A stretch of DNA of 8,623 nucleotides. Origin: CAMAVK01 sp964362485 (lineage in GTDB: Archaea; Nanobdellota; Nanobdellia; Woesearchaeales; GW2011-AR9). A program made the position numbers and the translations under genes. The notes beneath the pieces are model-generated. The model was not told the DNA's origin. It did not search any database and worked only from the letters and a program-made list of their open reading frames with translations. Shown here piece after piece: positions 1 to 6,066 of this stretch (within the stretch, counting starts at the first letter, position 1; every line of letters starts with the position of its first letter). The stretch is from NCBI GenBank assembly GCA_964362485.1, contig CAYIEX010000077.1:1-8623 (forward strand), written 5' to 3'.

Positions 1-300
1 TTCCTCAAGAACGTTTCCTTGATTATACCAGCCTTCTTTTGTCTTATCAAACTCCAGAGCTTGTCTATAGAAGTGTTTAGCTCGCCGCAATTCTTTTTGA
101 TAGTAATAGATATTCCCAAGGTTAATATAACATCTTGCTCGAAGACCGGAATTTATATCTTGAGCTAGTATTTGATTATAGAGGCTCTCAGCTTGTTTTT
201 GGTTAGGATGGTTAAACGCAGTATGGATTAAATGTTCTAAAGTTGGTATTTTCTCTATTTTTTGTGGTCTTTTAAATTCAAGTATCTTACTTTCTGTCAT
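1..300 (-). CDS. TPR-repeat protein, N-terminal part (cut by window edge)
   Basis: This reading frame is open for 100 codons from an ATG at 300 and runs off the left edge, so the C-terminus is missing. The protein begins MTESKILEF. A good tetratricopeptide repeat is seen around residues 53-86, with the core LGNIYYYQKELRRAKHFYRQ followed by ALEFD. A weaker helical hairpin precedes it (about 20-50) and another repeat seems to begin at about 89 (GWYNQGNVLEE). TPR proteins are helical scaffolds that bind other proteins; nothing here shows the partner. There is no signal peptide or membrane segment in the visible part. The start is supported by a TATA-like box about 27 bases upstream, which suggests a leaderless mRNA. 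It is divergent from kae1, with 137 bases between them. The TPR call is good; the specific role is unknown. Confidence 0.8.
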   Translation of the reverse strand, partial: MTESKILEFKRPQKIEKIPTLEHLIHTAFNHPNQKQAESLYNQILAQDINSGLRARCYINLGNIYYYQKELRRAKHFYRQALEFDKTKEGWYNQGNVLEE

Positions 301-322
301 CAAAGCTGCTTAGCATCTGACA

Positions 323-330
323 CTATAAAT
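323..330 (-). promoter_or_regulatory. TATA-like box for the left-edge TPR gene
   Basis: On the minus strand this reads ATTTATAG. It is centred about 27 bases before the ATG at 300. That distance places the transcription start at or next to the start codon, and no Shine-Dalgarno sequence is seen between. Confidence 0.55.
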
Positions 331-405
331 TATTTTCCATTGCAAATGCAAATTGTGGATATAGGCATCCATTTATTTGGATAACTAAATCAACTATTTC
401 AAAAG

Positions 406-413
406 ATATTTAA
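406..413 (+). promoter_or_regulatory. TATA-like box for kae1
   Basis: ATATTTAA lies about 28 bases before the kae1 ATG at 438, preceded by a purine-rich CAAAAG that could serve as a TFB recognition element. The bases between the box and the ATG are C-rich and contain no ribosome site, so a leaderless transcript is likely. The same octamer lies before the small membrane protein gene at 5189. Confidence 0.5.
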
Positions 414-437
414 CCAGCACCATCTTCACTCACACCA

Positions 438-1388
438 ATGTACATCCTTGGCGTAGAATCAACCGCTCACACGTTCGGCGTCGGAATAGTTGACCACAAA
501 GGCAACGTAGTAGCAAACGACAAAGACAGCTACACATCACCCGATGTAGGTATGATTCCGGATCAAGTGGCGGAGCATCACAAAACAGTAGCCCAAACTA
601 TTCTCAAGCAAGCCTTTACCCAAGCGAAACTCTCATGGAAAGATATCTCCTTAATCGCCTACTCCGCTGGTCCCGGCCTTGACCCAGCTCTATGGACAGG
701 ATATCACATCGTCAAAGCTTGGTCTCAAGAACACAAAAAACCAATCGTCGGGGTAAATCACTGTTGTGCTCACCTGAGCATAGGAAAAGTCTACAATAAA
801 CTCAAAGATCCAATCTACCTCTACGTATCAGGAGTTAATACCCAGATAATCATCCAAGAAAGTGGTAAATATCATGTATTAGGCGAAACCCTTGATATTG
901 GCTTAGGAAACATGCTTGACAAATTTGGTAGAATTGCTGGACTTGGCTTTCCCGCAGGTCCAAAAATAGAGCAACTCTCAAAGCAAGGAAAATTCATAGA
1001 ACTCCCATACATTGTAAAAGGCATGGATGTATCATTTTCTGGAATACTCACCAAAATCCAGCAGCTCTATGAGCAAAAAAAAGCGACAACACAAGACCTG
1101 TGTCACTCCGTTCAAGAAATATGTTTTGCCATGTGTACTGAAGTAGTAGAGCGTGGAATGGCAAACACCAATAAAAAAGAACTTCTTTTAGTAGGTGGCG
1201 TTGGAGCCAATCAACGATTTTGTGAAATGCTTTCTGTTATGTGTAAAGAACGTGGTGCCAAATTCTATAAAGTACCATTAGATTTAGCCGGAGATCAAGG
1301 CGCTATGATCGCTTGGGAAGGATATTTACGGCGAAAAACCCACGGTGATGAAGAAGTAAAACCACATTGGCGAGCAGATGAAGTATGA
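438..1388 (+). CDS. kae1: Kae1/TsaD-family tRNA threonylcarbamoyladenosine (t6A37) synthesis protein
   Basis: Kae1 is the catalytic subunit of the archaeal KEOPS complex. It transfers the threonylcarbamoyl group from threonylcarbamoyl-AMP (made by Sua5/TsaC) to A37 of ANN-decoding tRNAs in the cytoplasm. At 316 residues it has normal archaeal length. The N-terminus ILGVESTAHTFGVGIV is the ASKHA-fold phosphate loop. The metal ligands are visible: H108 and H112 in NHCCAH, Y129 in LYVSG and D286 in AGDQGAM. DIGLGNMLDKFGR (153-165), GFPAGPKIE, KGMDVSFSG and VGGVGAN (252-258) are further family motifs. The usual SGGNTQ reads SGVNTQ (V133). No Bud32 kinase domain is fused at the C-terminus, unlike some archaea, so a separate bud32 is expected elsewhere. 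The gene stands alone, divergent from one TPR gene and convergent (5-base gap) with another. Confidence 0.95.
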   Translation: MYILGVESTAHTFGVGIVDHKGNVVANDKDSYTSPDVGMIPDQVAEHHKTVAQTILKQAFTQAKLSWKDISLIAYSAGPGLDPALWTGYHIVKAWSQEHKKPIVGVNHCCAHLSIGKVYNKLKDPIYLYVSGVNTQIIIQESGKYHVLGETLDIGLGNMLDKFGRIAGLGFPAGPKIEQLSKQGKFIELPYIVKGMDVSFSGILTKIQQLYEQKKATTQDLCHSVQEICFAMCTEVVERGMANTNKKELLLVGGVGANQRFCEMLSVMCKERGAKFYKVPLDLAGDQGAMIAWEGYLRRKTHGDEEVKPHWRADEV

Positions 1389-1393
1389 TTGCC

Positions 1394-1759
1394 CTAAAAC
1401 ACCCTAATCCCATGAAGAGCACTTAAAGGCCCGTGTGCCTGACGATACTCTCGTTCAGCATCAACTGACCTTTGTACCAAATCTCTATCTTCACGGTATT
1501 CTACATTGTGTGGATCTAATCGTACAGCATTTTCGAGATACTGCAATGCCTCCTCATTTCCACCATATTGAAATGCATATTGATAGACACCCTTGAGGTA
1601 ATTCCCCTGAGGATTATCTGGATTTATTCTAAGAGCTGAATCAACTATTTGTTCACACCGCCACAGATAACGATGGCTACGCTGTGGGCTCTCCATAGAA
1701 TATAAACAACGAAGGACCTCTTCAGCGCATCCTAGCCAATTATCTATATTTCCAAGCAT
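1394..1759 (-). CDS. Small TPR-repeat protein
   Basis: A 121-residue soluble protein, beginning MLGNIDNWLGCAEEVL. One clear tetratricopeptide repeat occupies about residues 52-85, with GNYLKGVYQYAFQYGGNEEA then LQYLENAVRLDP. The segment before it (30-49, ending SALRINPDN) looks like the second helix of a preceding repeat. The C-terminal third is charged and ends ALHGIRVF. There is no signal peptide or membrane span. The function is not recognisable beyond a probable protein-protein scaffold. The start at 1759 is supported by a TATA-like box about 26 bases upstream and no ribosome site. It is convergent with kae1, the stop codons being 5 bases apart, so any transcription past either stop would make antisense RNA to the other gene. 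With the left-edge gene it makes two TPR proteins flanking kae1; the visible parts do not look like recent duplicates. Confidence 0.8.
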   Translation of the reverse strand: MLGNIDNWLGCAEEVLRCLYSMESPQRSHRYLWRCEQIVDSALRINPDNPQGNYLKGVYQYAFQYGGNEEALQYLENAVRLDPHNVEYREDRDLVQRSVDAEREYRQAHGPLSALHGIRVF

Positions 1760-1781
1760 GATTAGACAATATCAATAAATA

Positions 1782-1789
1782 GATATAAA
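1782..1789 (-). promoter_or_regulatory. TATA-like box for the 121-residue TPR gene
   Basis: On the minus strand this reads TTTATATC, close to the archaeal TATA consensus, centred about 26 bases before the ATG at 1759. The spacing implies a leaderless mRNA. It lies in the 69-base gap after the stop of the 154-residue gene, so the two minus-strand genes are probably transcribed separately. Confidence 0.6.
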
Positions 1790-1828
1790 CATTTCGATGT
1801 AACAGATAATAACTGATAATAGAAAATT

Positions 1829-2293
1829 TTAATGTCTCCCGTCTACGTTGTTCCCATTAATCACGACCTGTTCAGCAGATCCAGATAATAAATCTCTTAA
1901 TGTTCTCATCTCAAGCAAAAGAGGACTCGTGCCGTGCAGTATACATCCTTGGCGAACGACACTATATGTTTGCGAAGGTGTGATCAGCTGTCCTTCATCA
2001 TTTCTACGGCTTAGAATTGAGGCATACTCAACATTCAAACGATAAGATGATACAGCAAATTGATTTCGCTCTTCTTTAGAAAACTCCGATACTCCTTTGA
2101 TAAGAATGGTTGAAATCCCTGTTGAAAAATCTCTCCCTGCCCGTATAACATCAACAAGCAAATCTCTGTCAGAAGCCCGCGTGAACAATTCTCTATACCA
2201 TTGTGTTAGATCATCACTGAGTTCCTTACCATTCCGCAAATATAGCTTTTGATAGATTAAATCAACACCATGTCTCGTTTTCCAGGAGCTCAT
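1829..2293 (-). CDS. Unrecognised 154-residue soluble protein
   Basis: I do not recognise this protein. It begins MSSWKTRHGVDLIYQKLYLR, has no signal peptide or hydrophobic membrane stretch, and appears mainly helical and charged (for example DDLTQWYRELFTRASDRDLL, residues 27-46). There is a single Cys at 117 in RQGCILHG. A reading frame of this length has a plausible globular amino-acid mix, and its own TATA-like box lies about 27 bases before the ATG, which supports a real gene. After the stop, the minus strand continues with AAAATTTTCTATTATC, a T-rich stretch that may end transcription. Its neighbours on the same strand are another unrecognised gene upstream and a small TPR gene downstream, each with its own promoter, so a shared operon is not indicated. 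Confidence 0.7.
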   Translation of the reverse strand: MSSWKTRHGVDLIYQKLYLRNGKELSDDLTQWYRELFTRASDRDLLVDVIRAGRDFSTGISTILIKGVSEFSKEERNQFAVSSYRLNVEYASILSRRNDEGQLITPSQTYSVVRQGCILHGTSPLLLEMRTLRDLLSGSAEQVVINGNNVDGRH

Positions 2294-2315
2294 AGTATGT
2301 ATCTATTTATTCAAA

Positions 2316-2324
2316 TTTATATAC
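2316..2324 (-). promoter_or_regulatory. TATA-like box for the 154-residue gene
   Basis: On the minus strand this reads GTATATAAA, one of the best TATA boxes in the window, centred about 27 bases before the ATG at 2293. No ribosome site lies between, so a leaderless transcript is expected. The box sits directly downstream of the terminator-like T run of the preceding gene. Confidence 0.6.
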
Positions 2325-2353
2325 TTATTGCATCGGCCTATTTCATCAACCGT

Positions 2354-2367
2354 AAAATAAAAAAAAA
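2354..2367 (-). terminator. Oligo-T terminator after the 221-residue gene
   Basis: On the minus strand the sequence shortly after the stop codon (2376-2378) contains nine consecutive T (2359-2367) followed by A and TTTT. Oligo-T runs are the usual intrinsic termination signal of archaeal RNA polymerase. An A7 run within the end of the coding region (2379-2385, read on the minus strand) could pair with the T9, giving a weak A-U hairpin, but the T run alone suffices for the call. Confidence 0.65.
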
Positions 2368-2375
2368 GTGAAATT

Positions 2376-3041
2376 CTATTTTTTTGCACTGATCCACTGC
2401 CTAAATCGAAAATTAGGTGAGCCTTTTGGCATACTCGCAAAACCGGGAACAAGAACTCGGGCATTGCATTGAACTGCCACCCCATCCACGTGTAAATAGG
2501 ATTCAACGCGATAGGTGTATACAAATGTATGTGCAGCCAAGTGAGAAGGTAAGGTAAAAGTGTATCCTTGACCAGAAAATTCAATTTTCACATAATCCTC
2601 AAGTCCATTAAGATTCCCTTCGTGCAGGACTTTACGGCAAACATTACCACGAATATAATTTTCACTATCCAATTGGTGAACAACATCCCTTTTAAGAATC
2701 TCTTCCTGGTAGGGTGATTGTCCAGCTAATCGTAAAAGTTCCGCTCCAATATCAACATCAATCATTAACACTTTGTCTCCTACGGGACGATGAAGCGTAG
2801 ATTTTGGATTAGTTTTTACCCACAAAGGGCTACGAATGCTATAAATTACAAGTTTATGACCAGAAAGTCGATCATGTAGAACCTCAGGGGAGAACCGTTC
2901 ATGAAACGCAAGCTCCCGCAAAGCGTGATCCCTAGTACATACTTCTGAAGAACCCAACTCCAGAATTTGTCTATAAAATAGCCTATTATCAGCCCAACGT
3001 TCTTGCTGATGATAAAATCCACTATACTCTGTTCTAACCAT
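2376..3041 (-). CDS. Unrecognised 221-residue soluble protein
   Basis: I do not recognise this protein. The frame is open to an ATG at 3101, but I place the start at the internal ATG at 3041 (MVRTEYSGFYHQQERW). A TATA-like box lies 25 bases before it, whereas the longer start would put that box inside the coding region and add a hydrophobic, unconvincing leader. The first 60 residues look helical and charged (RELAFHERFSPEVLHDRLSG, 42-61). The last third looks beta-rich (DYVKIEFSGQGYTFTLP, then FVYTYRVESYLHVDGVAVQC, up to about 198). Cys residues occur at 35, 135 and 192 and form no obvious metal site. There is no signal peptide or membrane span. It is divergent from gyrB and is followed by an oligo-T terminator, so it is probably monocistronic. 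Confidence 0.7.
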   Translation of the reverse strand: MVRTEYSGFYHQQERWADNRLFYRQILELGSSEVCTRDHALRELAFHERFSPEVLHDRLSGHKLVIYSIRSPLWVKTNPKSTLHRPVGDKVLMIDVDIGAELLRLAGQSPYQEEILKRDVVHQLDSENYIRGNVCRKVLHEGNLNGLEDYVKIEFSGQGYTFTLPSHLAAHTFVYTYRVESYLHVDGVAVQCNARVLVPGFASMPKGSPNFRFRQWISAKK

Positions 3042-3060
3042 ATCCAACCAAAACAAGGAG

Positions 3061-3070
3061 TACTTTAAAA
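3061..3070 (-). promoter_or_regulatory. TATA-like box that decides the start of the 221-residue gene
   Basis: On the minus strand this reads TTTTAAAGTA, centred about 25 bases before the ATG at 3041. It makes 3041 the natural leaderless start and argues against the upstream ATG at 3101, which would lie before the promoter. Confidence 0.5.
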
Positions 3071-3154
3071 TGATTATGTTGAAATGACCACCAACTATCA
3101 ATTGATTCGTAATGCTACCAAACTCTATATCCTACTCCTCACAAAACCGATACG

Positions 3155-3162
3155 TTTAAATA
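3155..3162 (+). promoter_or_regulatory. TATA-like box for gyrB
   Basis: TTTAAATA lies about 51 bases before the chosen gyrB ATG at 3210, giving a leader of roughly 24 bases without a clear Shine-Dalgarno sequence. A T-rich TTTTTTATC at 3176-3184, about 30 bases before the ATG, is an alternative that would make the mRNA leaderless like its neighbours. Confidence 0.45.
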
Positions 3163-3209
3163 GTGTGAAAATCTCTTTTTTATCAACAATTATCGACGAC
3201 AAAAAGAAA

Positions 3210-5138
3210 ATGGAAGAAGAGCAAAAAAACGCAACCGAACCGACTGATTCTACTCAATATGGTGCTTCCAGTATCACCGTCCTAGAGGGCCTCGAAGCTG
3301 TCCGCAAACGTCCCGGTATGTACATTGGTGACACAAGTATCCGTGGACTGCACCACATGGTTTACGAGATTGTTGATAATTCAATTGATGAAGCACTTGC
3401 GGGGCATTGCACCAAAGTGATTGTTATAATCCATAAGAATAACTCCATATCTGTAATTGATAACGGACGAGGTATTCCAACTGACATTCATCCAAAACTA
3501 GGAATTCCCGCTGTAGAAGTAGCTCTAACTATTCTACACGCTGGTGGAAAATTTGATAAAAATTCATATAAAGTATCCGGCGGACTCCATGGTGTTGGAT
3601 TAAGTGTTGTCAACGCCCTTTCTGTTGAACTTAATATTGAAGTTCGTCGTGATGGTAAAATTCACACCCAGAAATATAGTTGTGGAAAACCATTAAACAC
3701 ACTACAACTTGTTGGTCCGACAACTGAACGAGGAACGACCGTTCATTTTCAGCCCGACCCATCGATTTTTGCCGATACTGTGTATCACTACGACGTTCTC
3801 GTCAAACGGCTTCGTGAGATGGCCTTTCTTAATAAAGGAATAGAAATTGATATTTCCGATGAACGTGAAGAGAATAAATCCGAGCACTTTTTGTATCAGG
3901 GGGGAATTAAAGAATTTGTTGCCTTTATCGATCAAAATAAGACACCACTTCATGAAGTAATTTATTTTGAAAAAGAAAAAGACAATGTCATGACAGAAAT
4001 TGCCATGCGATACAATTCTAGTTATCAGGAAAATGTATTCTCTTTTGTAAACAACATCAACACCAATGAAGGAGGAACTCATCTCTCTGGATTCAAAACA
4101 GCCGTTACCCGTATTTTTAATAATCTCTTAAAAGATATGAATTCTAAAGATGAAATCAAAATCACTGGCGATGATGTTATGGAAGGTCTTACAGCCATTG
4201 TAAGTGTAAAAGTACCTGAACCACTTTTTGAAGGACAAACAAAAACGAAACTGGGTAACAGTGAAGTATTTGGAATCGTGAGTTCCCTTGCCTATGAACA
4301 AATTTCAACCTACCTTGGTGAACATCCGCAAGTTGCAAAGATGATCATTGGAAAATGTATCGATGCTGCACGTGCTCGTGAAGCGGCACGAAAAGCCCGT
4401 GAACTCACCAGGCGCAAAGGTGCACTGGAAGGCGCTGGCTTACCTGGAAAACTAGCTGACTGCTCCAATCGTGACCCAAAGCAATGTGAAGTATACATCG
4501 TTGAGGGAGATAGTGCTGGTGGCTCCGCCAAACAAGGTCGCAATAGAGAATTCCAAGCAATCCTGCCGCTTCGTGGTAAAATTCTCAATGTCGAAAAAGC
4601 TCGTCTCCATAAAATGATGGAAAATAGAGAAATAATTGCCATGATTACAGCCCTTGGAACGAGTATAGGTGAAGAATTTAACATTGCCAAACTGCGTTAT
4701 GACAAAGTCATTATTATGACTGATGCCGATGTTGATGGTTCCCACATTATGACTCTCATTTTAACATTCTTTTATCGGTACATGAAGCCACTAATTGAGC
4801 GAGGACACATCTATATCGCCATGCCTCCACTCTATCGTATCGCAAAAGGAAAGCGTGTTGACTACGTTTATAGCGATGCTGAAAAAGATAGAGTAGTAAG
4901 TAGCTACGGTGGAATGGAAGGATTGCTTATACAGCGGTACAAAGGTCTTGGTGAGATGAATCCAAAGCAGCTATGGGAAACAACAATGGATCCAGCTGTT
5001 CGGACCTTACGACAAATCTCAACGGAAGACGCCATCGCTGCAGACCAAATGTTCACCATACTCATGGGTGATGAAGTAGAACCACGCCGTGCCTTCATTG
5101 AACTACATGCAAAAGAAGTCGACAATTTGGACATTTAA
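3210..5138 (+). CDS. gyrB: DNA gyrase subunit B (bacterial type)
   Basis: GyrB is the ATPase half of DNA gyrase, the type IIA topoisomerase that with GyrA introduces negative supercoils. The protein is 642 residues, the short form without the extra C-terminal domain insert of E. coli GyrB. The GHKL ATPase domain shows E53 and N57 (EIVDNSIDEALAGHC), D84 (DNGRGIP), GGLHGVGLSVVNALS (124-138) and the QTK loop (Q343-K345). The TOPRIM domain has E432 (VEGDSAGGSAKQGRNR) and D505/D507/D509 (DADVDGSH). The C-terminus carries QRYKGLGEMNP. All key residues are intact. The frame extends 42 codons further to 3084, but that extension is not gyrase-like and covers the promoter, so I start at ATG 3210; the motifs then sit 7-11 residues from E. 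coli numbering. Its similarity to bacterial GyrB fits ancient transfer into archaea. gyrA is not adjacent. Confidence 0.97.
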   Translation: MEEEQKNATEPTDSTQYGASSITVLEGLEAVRKRPGMYIGDTSIRGLHHMVYEIVDNSIDEALAGHCTKVIVIIHKNNSISVIDNGRGIPTDIHPKLGIPAVEVALTILHAGGKFDKNSYKVSGGLHGVGLSVVNALSVELNIEVRRDGKIHTQKYSCGKPLNTLQLVGPTTERGTTVHFQPDPSIFADTVYHYDVLVKRLREMAFLNKGIEIDISDEREENKSEHFLYQGGIKEFVAFIDQNKTPLHEVIYFEKEKDNVMTEIAMRYNSSYQENVFSFVNNINTNEGGTHLSGFKTAVTRIFNNLLKDMNSKDEIKITGDDVMEGLTAIVSVKVPEPLFEGQTKTKLGNSEVFGIVSSLAYEQISTYLGEHPQVAKMIIGKCIDAARAREAARKARELTRRKGALEGAGLPGKLADCSNRDPKQCEVYIVEGDSAGGSAKQGRNREFQAILPLRGKILNVEKARLHKMMENREIIAMITALGTSIGEEFNIAKLRYDKVIIMTDADVDGSHIMTLILTFFYRYMKPLIERGHIYIAMPPLYRIAKGKRVDYVYSDAEKDRVVSSYGGMEGLLIQRYKGLGEMNPKQLWETTMDPAVRTLRQISTEDAIAADQMFTILMGDEVEPRRAFIELHAKEVDNLDI

Positions 5139-5155
5139 TGCTGGCAAGAACCGCA

Positions 5156-5163
5156 ATATTTAA
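5156..5163 (+). promoter_or_regulatory. TATA-like box for the small membrane protein gene
   Basis: ATATTTAA, the same octamer as before kae1, lies about 30 bases before the ATG at 5189 and just after the gyrB stop. It supports the internal start at 5189 over the ATG at 5138 and suggests a separate leaderless transcript besides any read-through from gyrB. Confidence 0.5.
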
Positions 5164-5188
5164 GAAGTTCTTTGAGCTCAGGTTATAT

Positions 5189-5524
5189 ATGTCAAACCAA
5201 GAAGATGAACTAATAACGTACATTCAAAGAGAGATCGTAAAATATTCTATAAATGGTGGTGTTGTGGTTGGGCCAAGTAACATCTCATCTGAGGGTCGAA
5301 GAAAAAGTATGGCACCATTTGTAGTGGGGTTAATAATCTTCTCAACTGCCGCAGGTGCAGTATTGGGTGGAATTTCTTCCCATGTGGACAAAAATCTTAT
5401 TCAGCGCGGATATACCTACTGCCAAGAACTCGATATTGCCCCACATCAACGTAATCTTGTGTATCCACCTAATTCGAGATATAGCTGTGGTGAATTAGAA
5501 GATAAAGTAAACAGGCTAGAGTAA
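5189..5524 (+). CDS. Small single-span membrane protein, unknown function
   Basis: A 111-residue protein beginning MSNQEDELITYIQREIV. One hydrophobic segment at about 43-62 (FVVGLIIFSTAAGAVLGGIS) is preceded by RRK at 37-39, so the N-terminus should face the cytoplasm and the C-terminal half the outside. The outer part has two Cys (78 and 100) that could pair in a disulfide. The segment is rich in small residues (G, A, S), as in helices that pack against others. I do not recognise a family. The frame also has an ATG at 5138 that overlaps the gyrB stop (TAATG); I prefer 5189 because a TATA-like box sits 30 bases before it and the extra 17 residues look unrelated. If 5138 were used, the gene would be translationally coupled to gyrB. 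It is convergent with the next gene, with an 18-base gap. Confidence 0.65.
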   Translation: MSNQEDELITYIQREIVKYSINGGVVVGPSNISSEGRRKSMAPFVVGLIIFSTAAGAVLGGISSHVDKNLIQRGYTYCQELDIAPHQRNLVYPPNSRYSCGELEDKVNRLE

Positions 5525-5542
5525 GTATAACTGATTTCAACG

Positions 5543-5947
5543 CTAAAAGTATGATTGTAATTCTTGCAATATTCCTTCATAGAGGCGAACGTCAACATCC
5601 CTAATCCTTTGTGCAACAGACCAAGAAGAAATTGGAAGAAGGCGTTCTAAATTAACAGCTCGAGAAGAAAAGGGAATATTGTCTATCTGTGCAAATATCT
5701 GTTCTAAATCCTTATCCTCGTGAGTCTTTTTTGAATAAATGGTTATTCTTGTAAGAAACGACCTATATAATACCAAACCCCAAGGATAAACCCCCTCTAG
5801 TTGAACCAAGAGACCCATTTTCTGTCCTTCAACCTCCTGAGTAGATCCAAAATAATGGATTGACCCATTTGATTTATATCTCGTTGGATGAAATGTGTAG
5901 TCTATCTTCTTTTTCCCAAACGTAAATGTTACATCTACATCAACCAT
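5543..5947 (-). CDS. Unrecognised 134-residue soluble protein
   Basis: I do not recognise this protein. The first 75 residues look beta-rich, with alternating hydrophobic patterns (MVDVDVTFTFGKKKIDYTF, then GLLVQLEGVYPWGLVLYRSF and ITIYSK). The rest looks helical and ends YEGILQELQSYF. It has no Cys, no signal peptide and no membrane span. The start at 5947 is supported by a TATA-like box about 27 bases upstream with no ribosome site between, implying a leaderless mRNA. It is divergent from the small PC4-like gene, and their two TATA boxes lie within about 40 bases of each other; it is convergent with the membrane protein gene. The compact spacing and own promoter favour a real gene. Confidence 0.65.
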   Translation of the reverse strand: MVDVDVTFTFGKKKIDYTFHPTRYKSNGSIHYFGSTQEVEGQKMGLLVQLEGVYPWGLVLYRSFLTRITIYSKKTHEDKDLEQIFAQIDNIPFSSRAVNLERLLPISSWSVAQRIRDVDVRLYEGILQELQSYF

Positions 5948-5970
5948 TACTTCTCCAAGCTATGTACTAC

Positions 5971-5979
5971 TTTAAAAAA
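5971..5979 (-). promoter_or_regulatory. TATA-like box for the 134-residue gene
   Basis: On the minus strand this reads TTTTTTAAA, centred about 27 bases before the ATG at 5947, consistent with a leaderless transcript. Confidence 0.5.
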
Positions 5980-6002
5980 TGACACTCAAATTTTCCAATA
6001 TC

Positions 6003-6011
6003 TTTTTAAAT
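6003..6011 (+). promoter_or_regulatory. TATA-like box for the PC4-like gene
   Basis: TTTTTAAAT lies about 60 bases before the ATG at 6067. Transcription would start near 6033 and give a leader of about 33 bases that contains the Shine-Dalgarno sequence. It is back-to-back with the promoter of the 134-residue gene. Confidence 0.45.
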
Positions 6012-6053
6012 GAGTGACAAACATACACATTAGATACAAAGGAAAAATAACAT

Positions 6054-6059
6054 AGAGGT
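6054..6059 (+). promoter_or_regulatory. Shine-Dalgarno sequence of the PC4-like gene
   Basis: AGAGGT lies 7 bases before the ATG at 6067. It is notable because most genes in the window have no such site, and it fixes the start codon. Confidence 0.65.
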
Positions 6060-6066
6060 ACACACC

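Noticed and set aside
301..437. Possible small RNA or extra gene in the gap between the left-edge TPR gene and kae1
   Set aside because: The gap holds two divergent TATA-like boxes and no stable hairpin or open frame that I can support.
1804..1821. Short direct repeat GATAATAA-CT-GATAATA
   Set aside because: Only two copies of an AT-rich seven-base unit just after a stop codon; easily due to chance in AT-rich DNA, so not reported as a regulatory repeat.
2359..2385. A9 ... T7 near-palindrome considered as a bidirectional terminator or regulatory hairpin
   Set aside because: Only A-U pairs would form and half of it is coding (the two final Lys codons of the 221-residue protein). The T9 run explains termination by itself.
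2303..2584. Minus-strand frame of 93 codons overlapping the end of the 221-residue gene
   Set aside because: It is in another frame of the same strand, overlaps a supported gene, and reads through the T9 terminator and the TATA box of the next gene.
4310..4690. Minus-strand reading frame of 126 codons inside gyrB
   Set aside because: It lies fully within the strongly conserved TOPRIM-region coding sequence of gyrB on the other strand and has no promoter or family resemblance. The other minus-strand frames at 3702-4082, 4452-4745 and 4904-5134 are rejected for the same reason.
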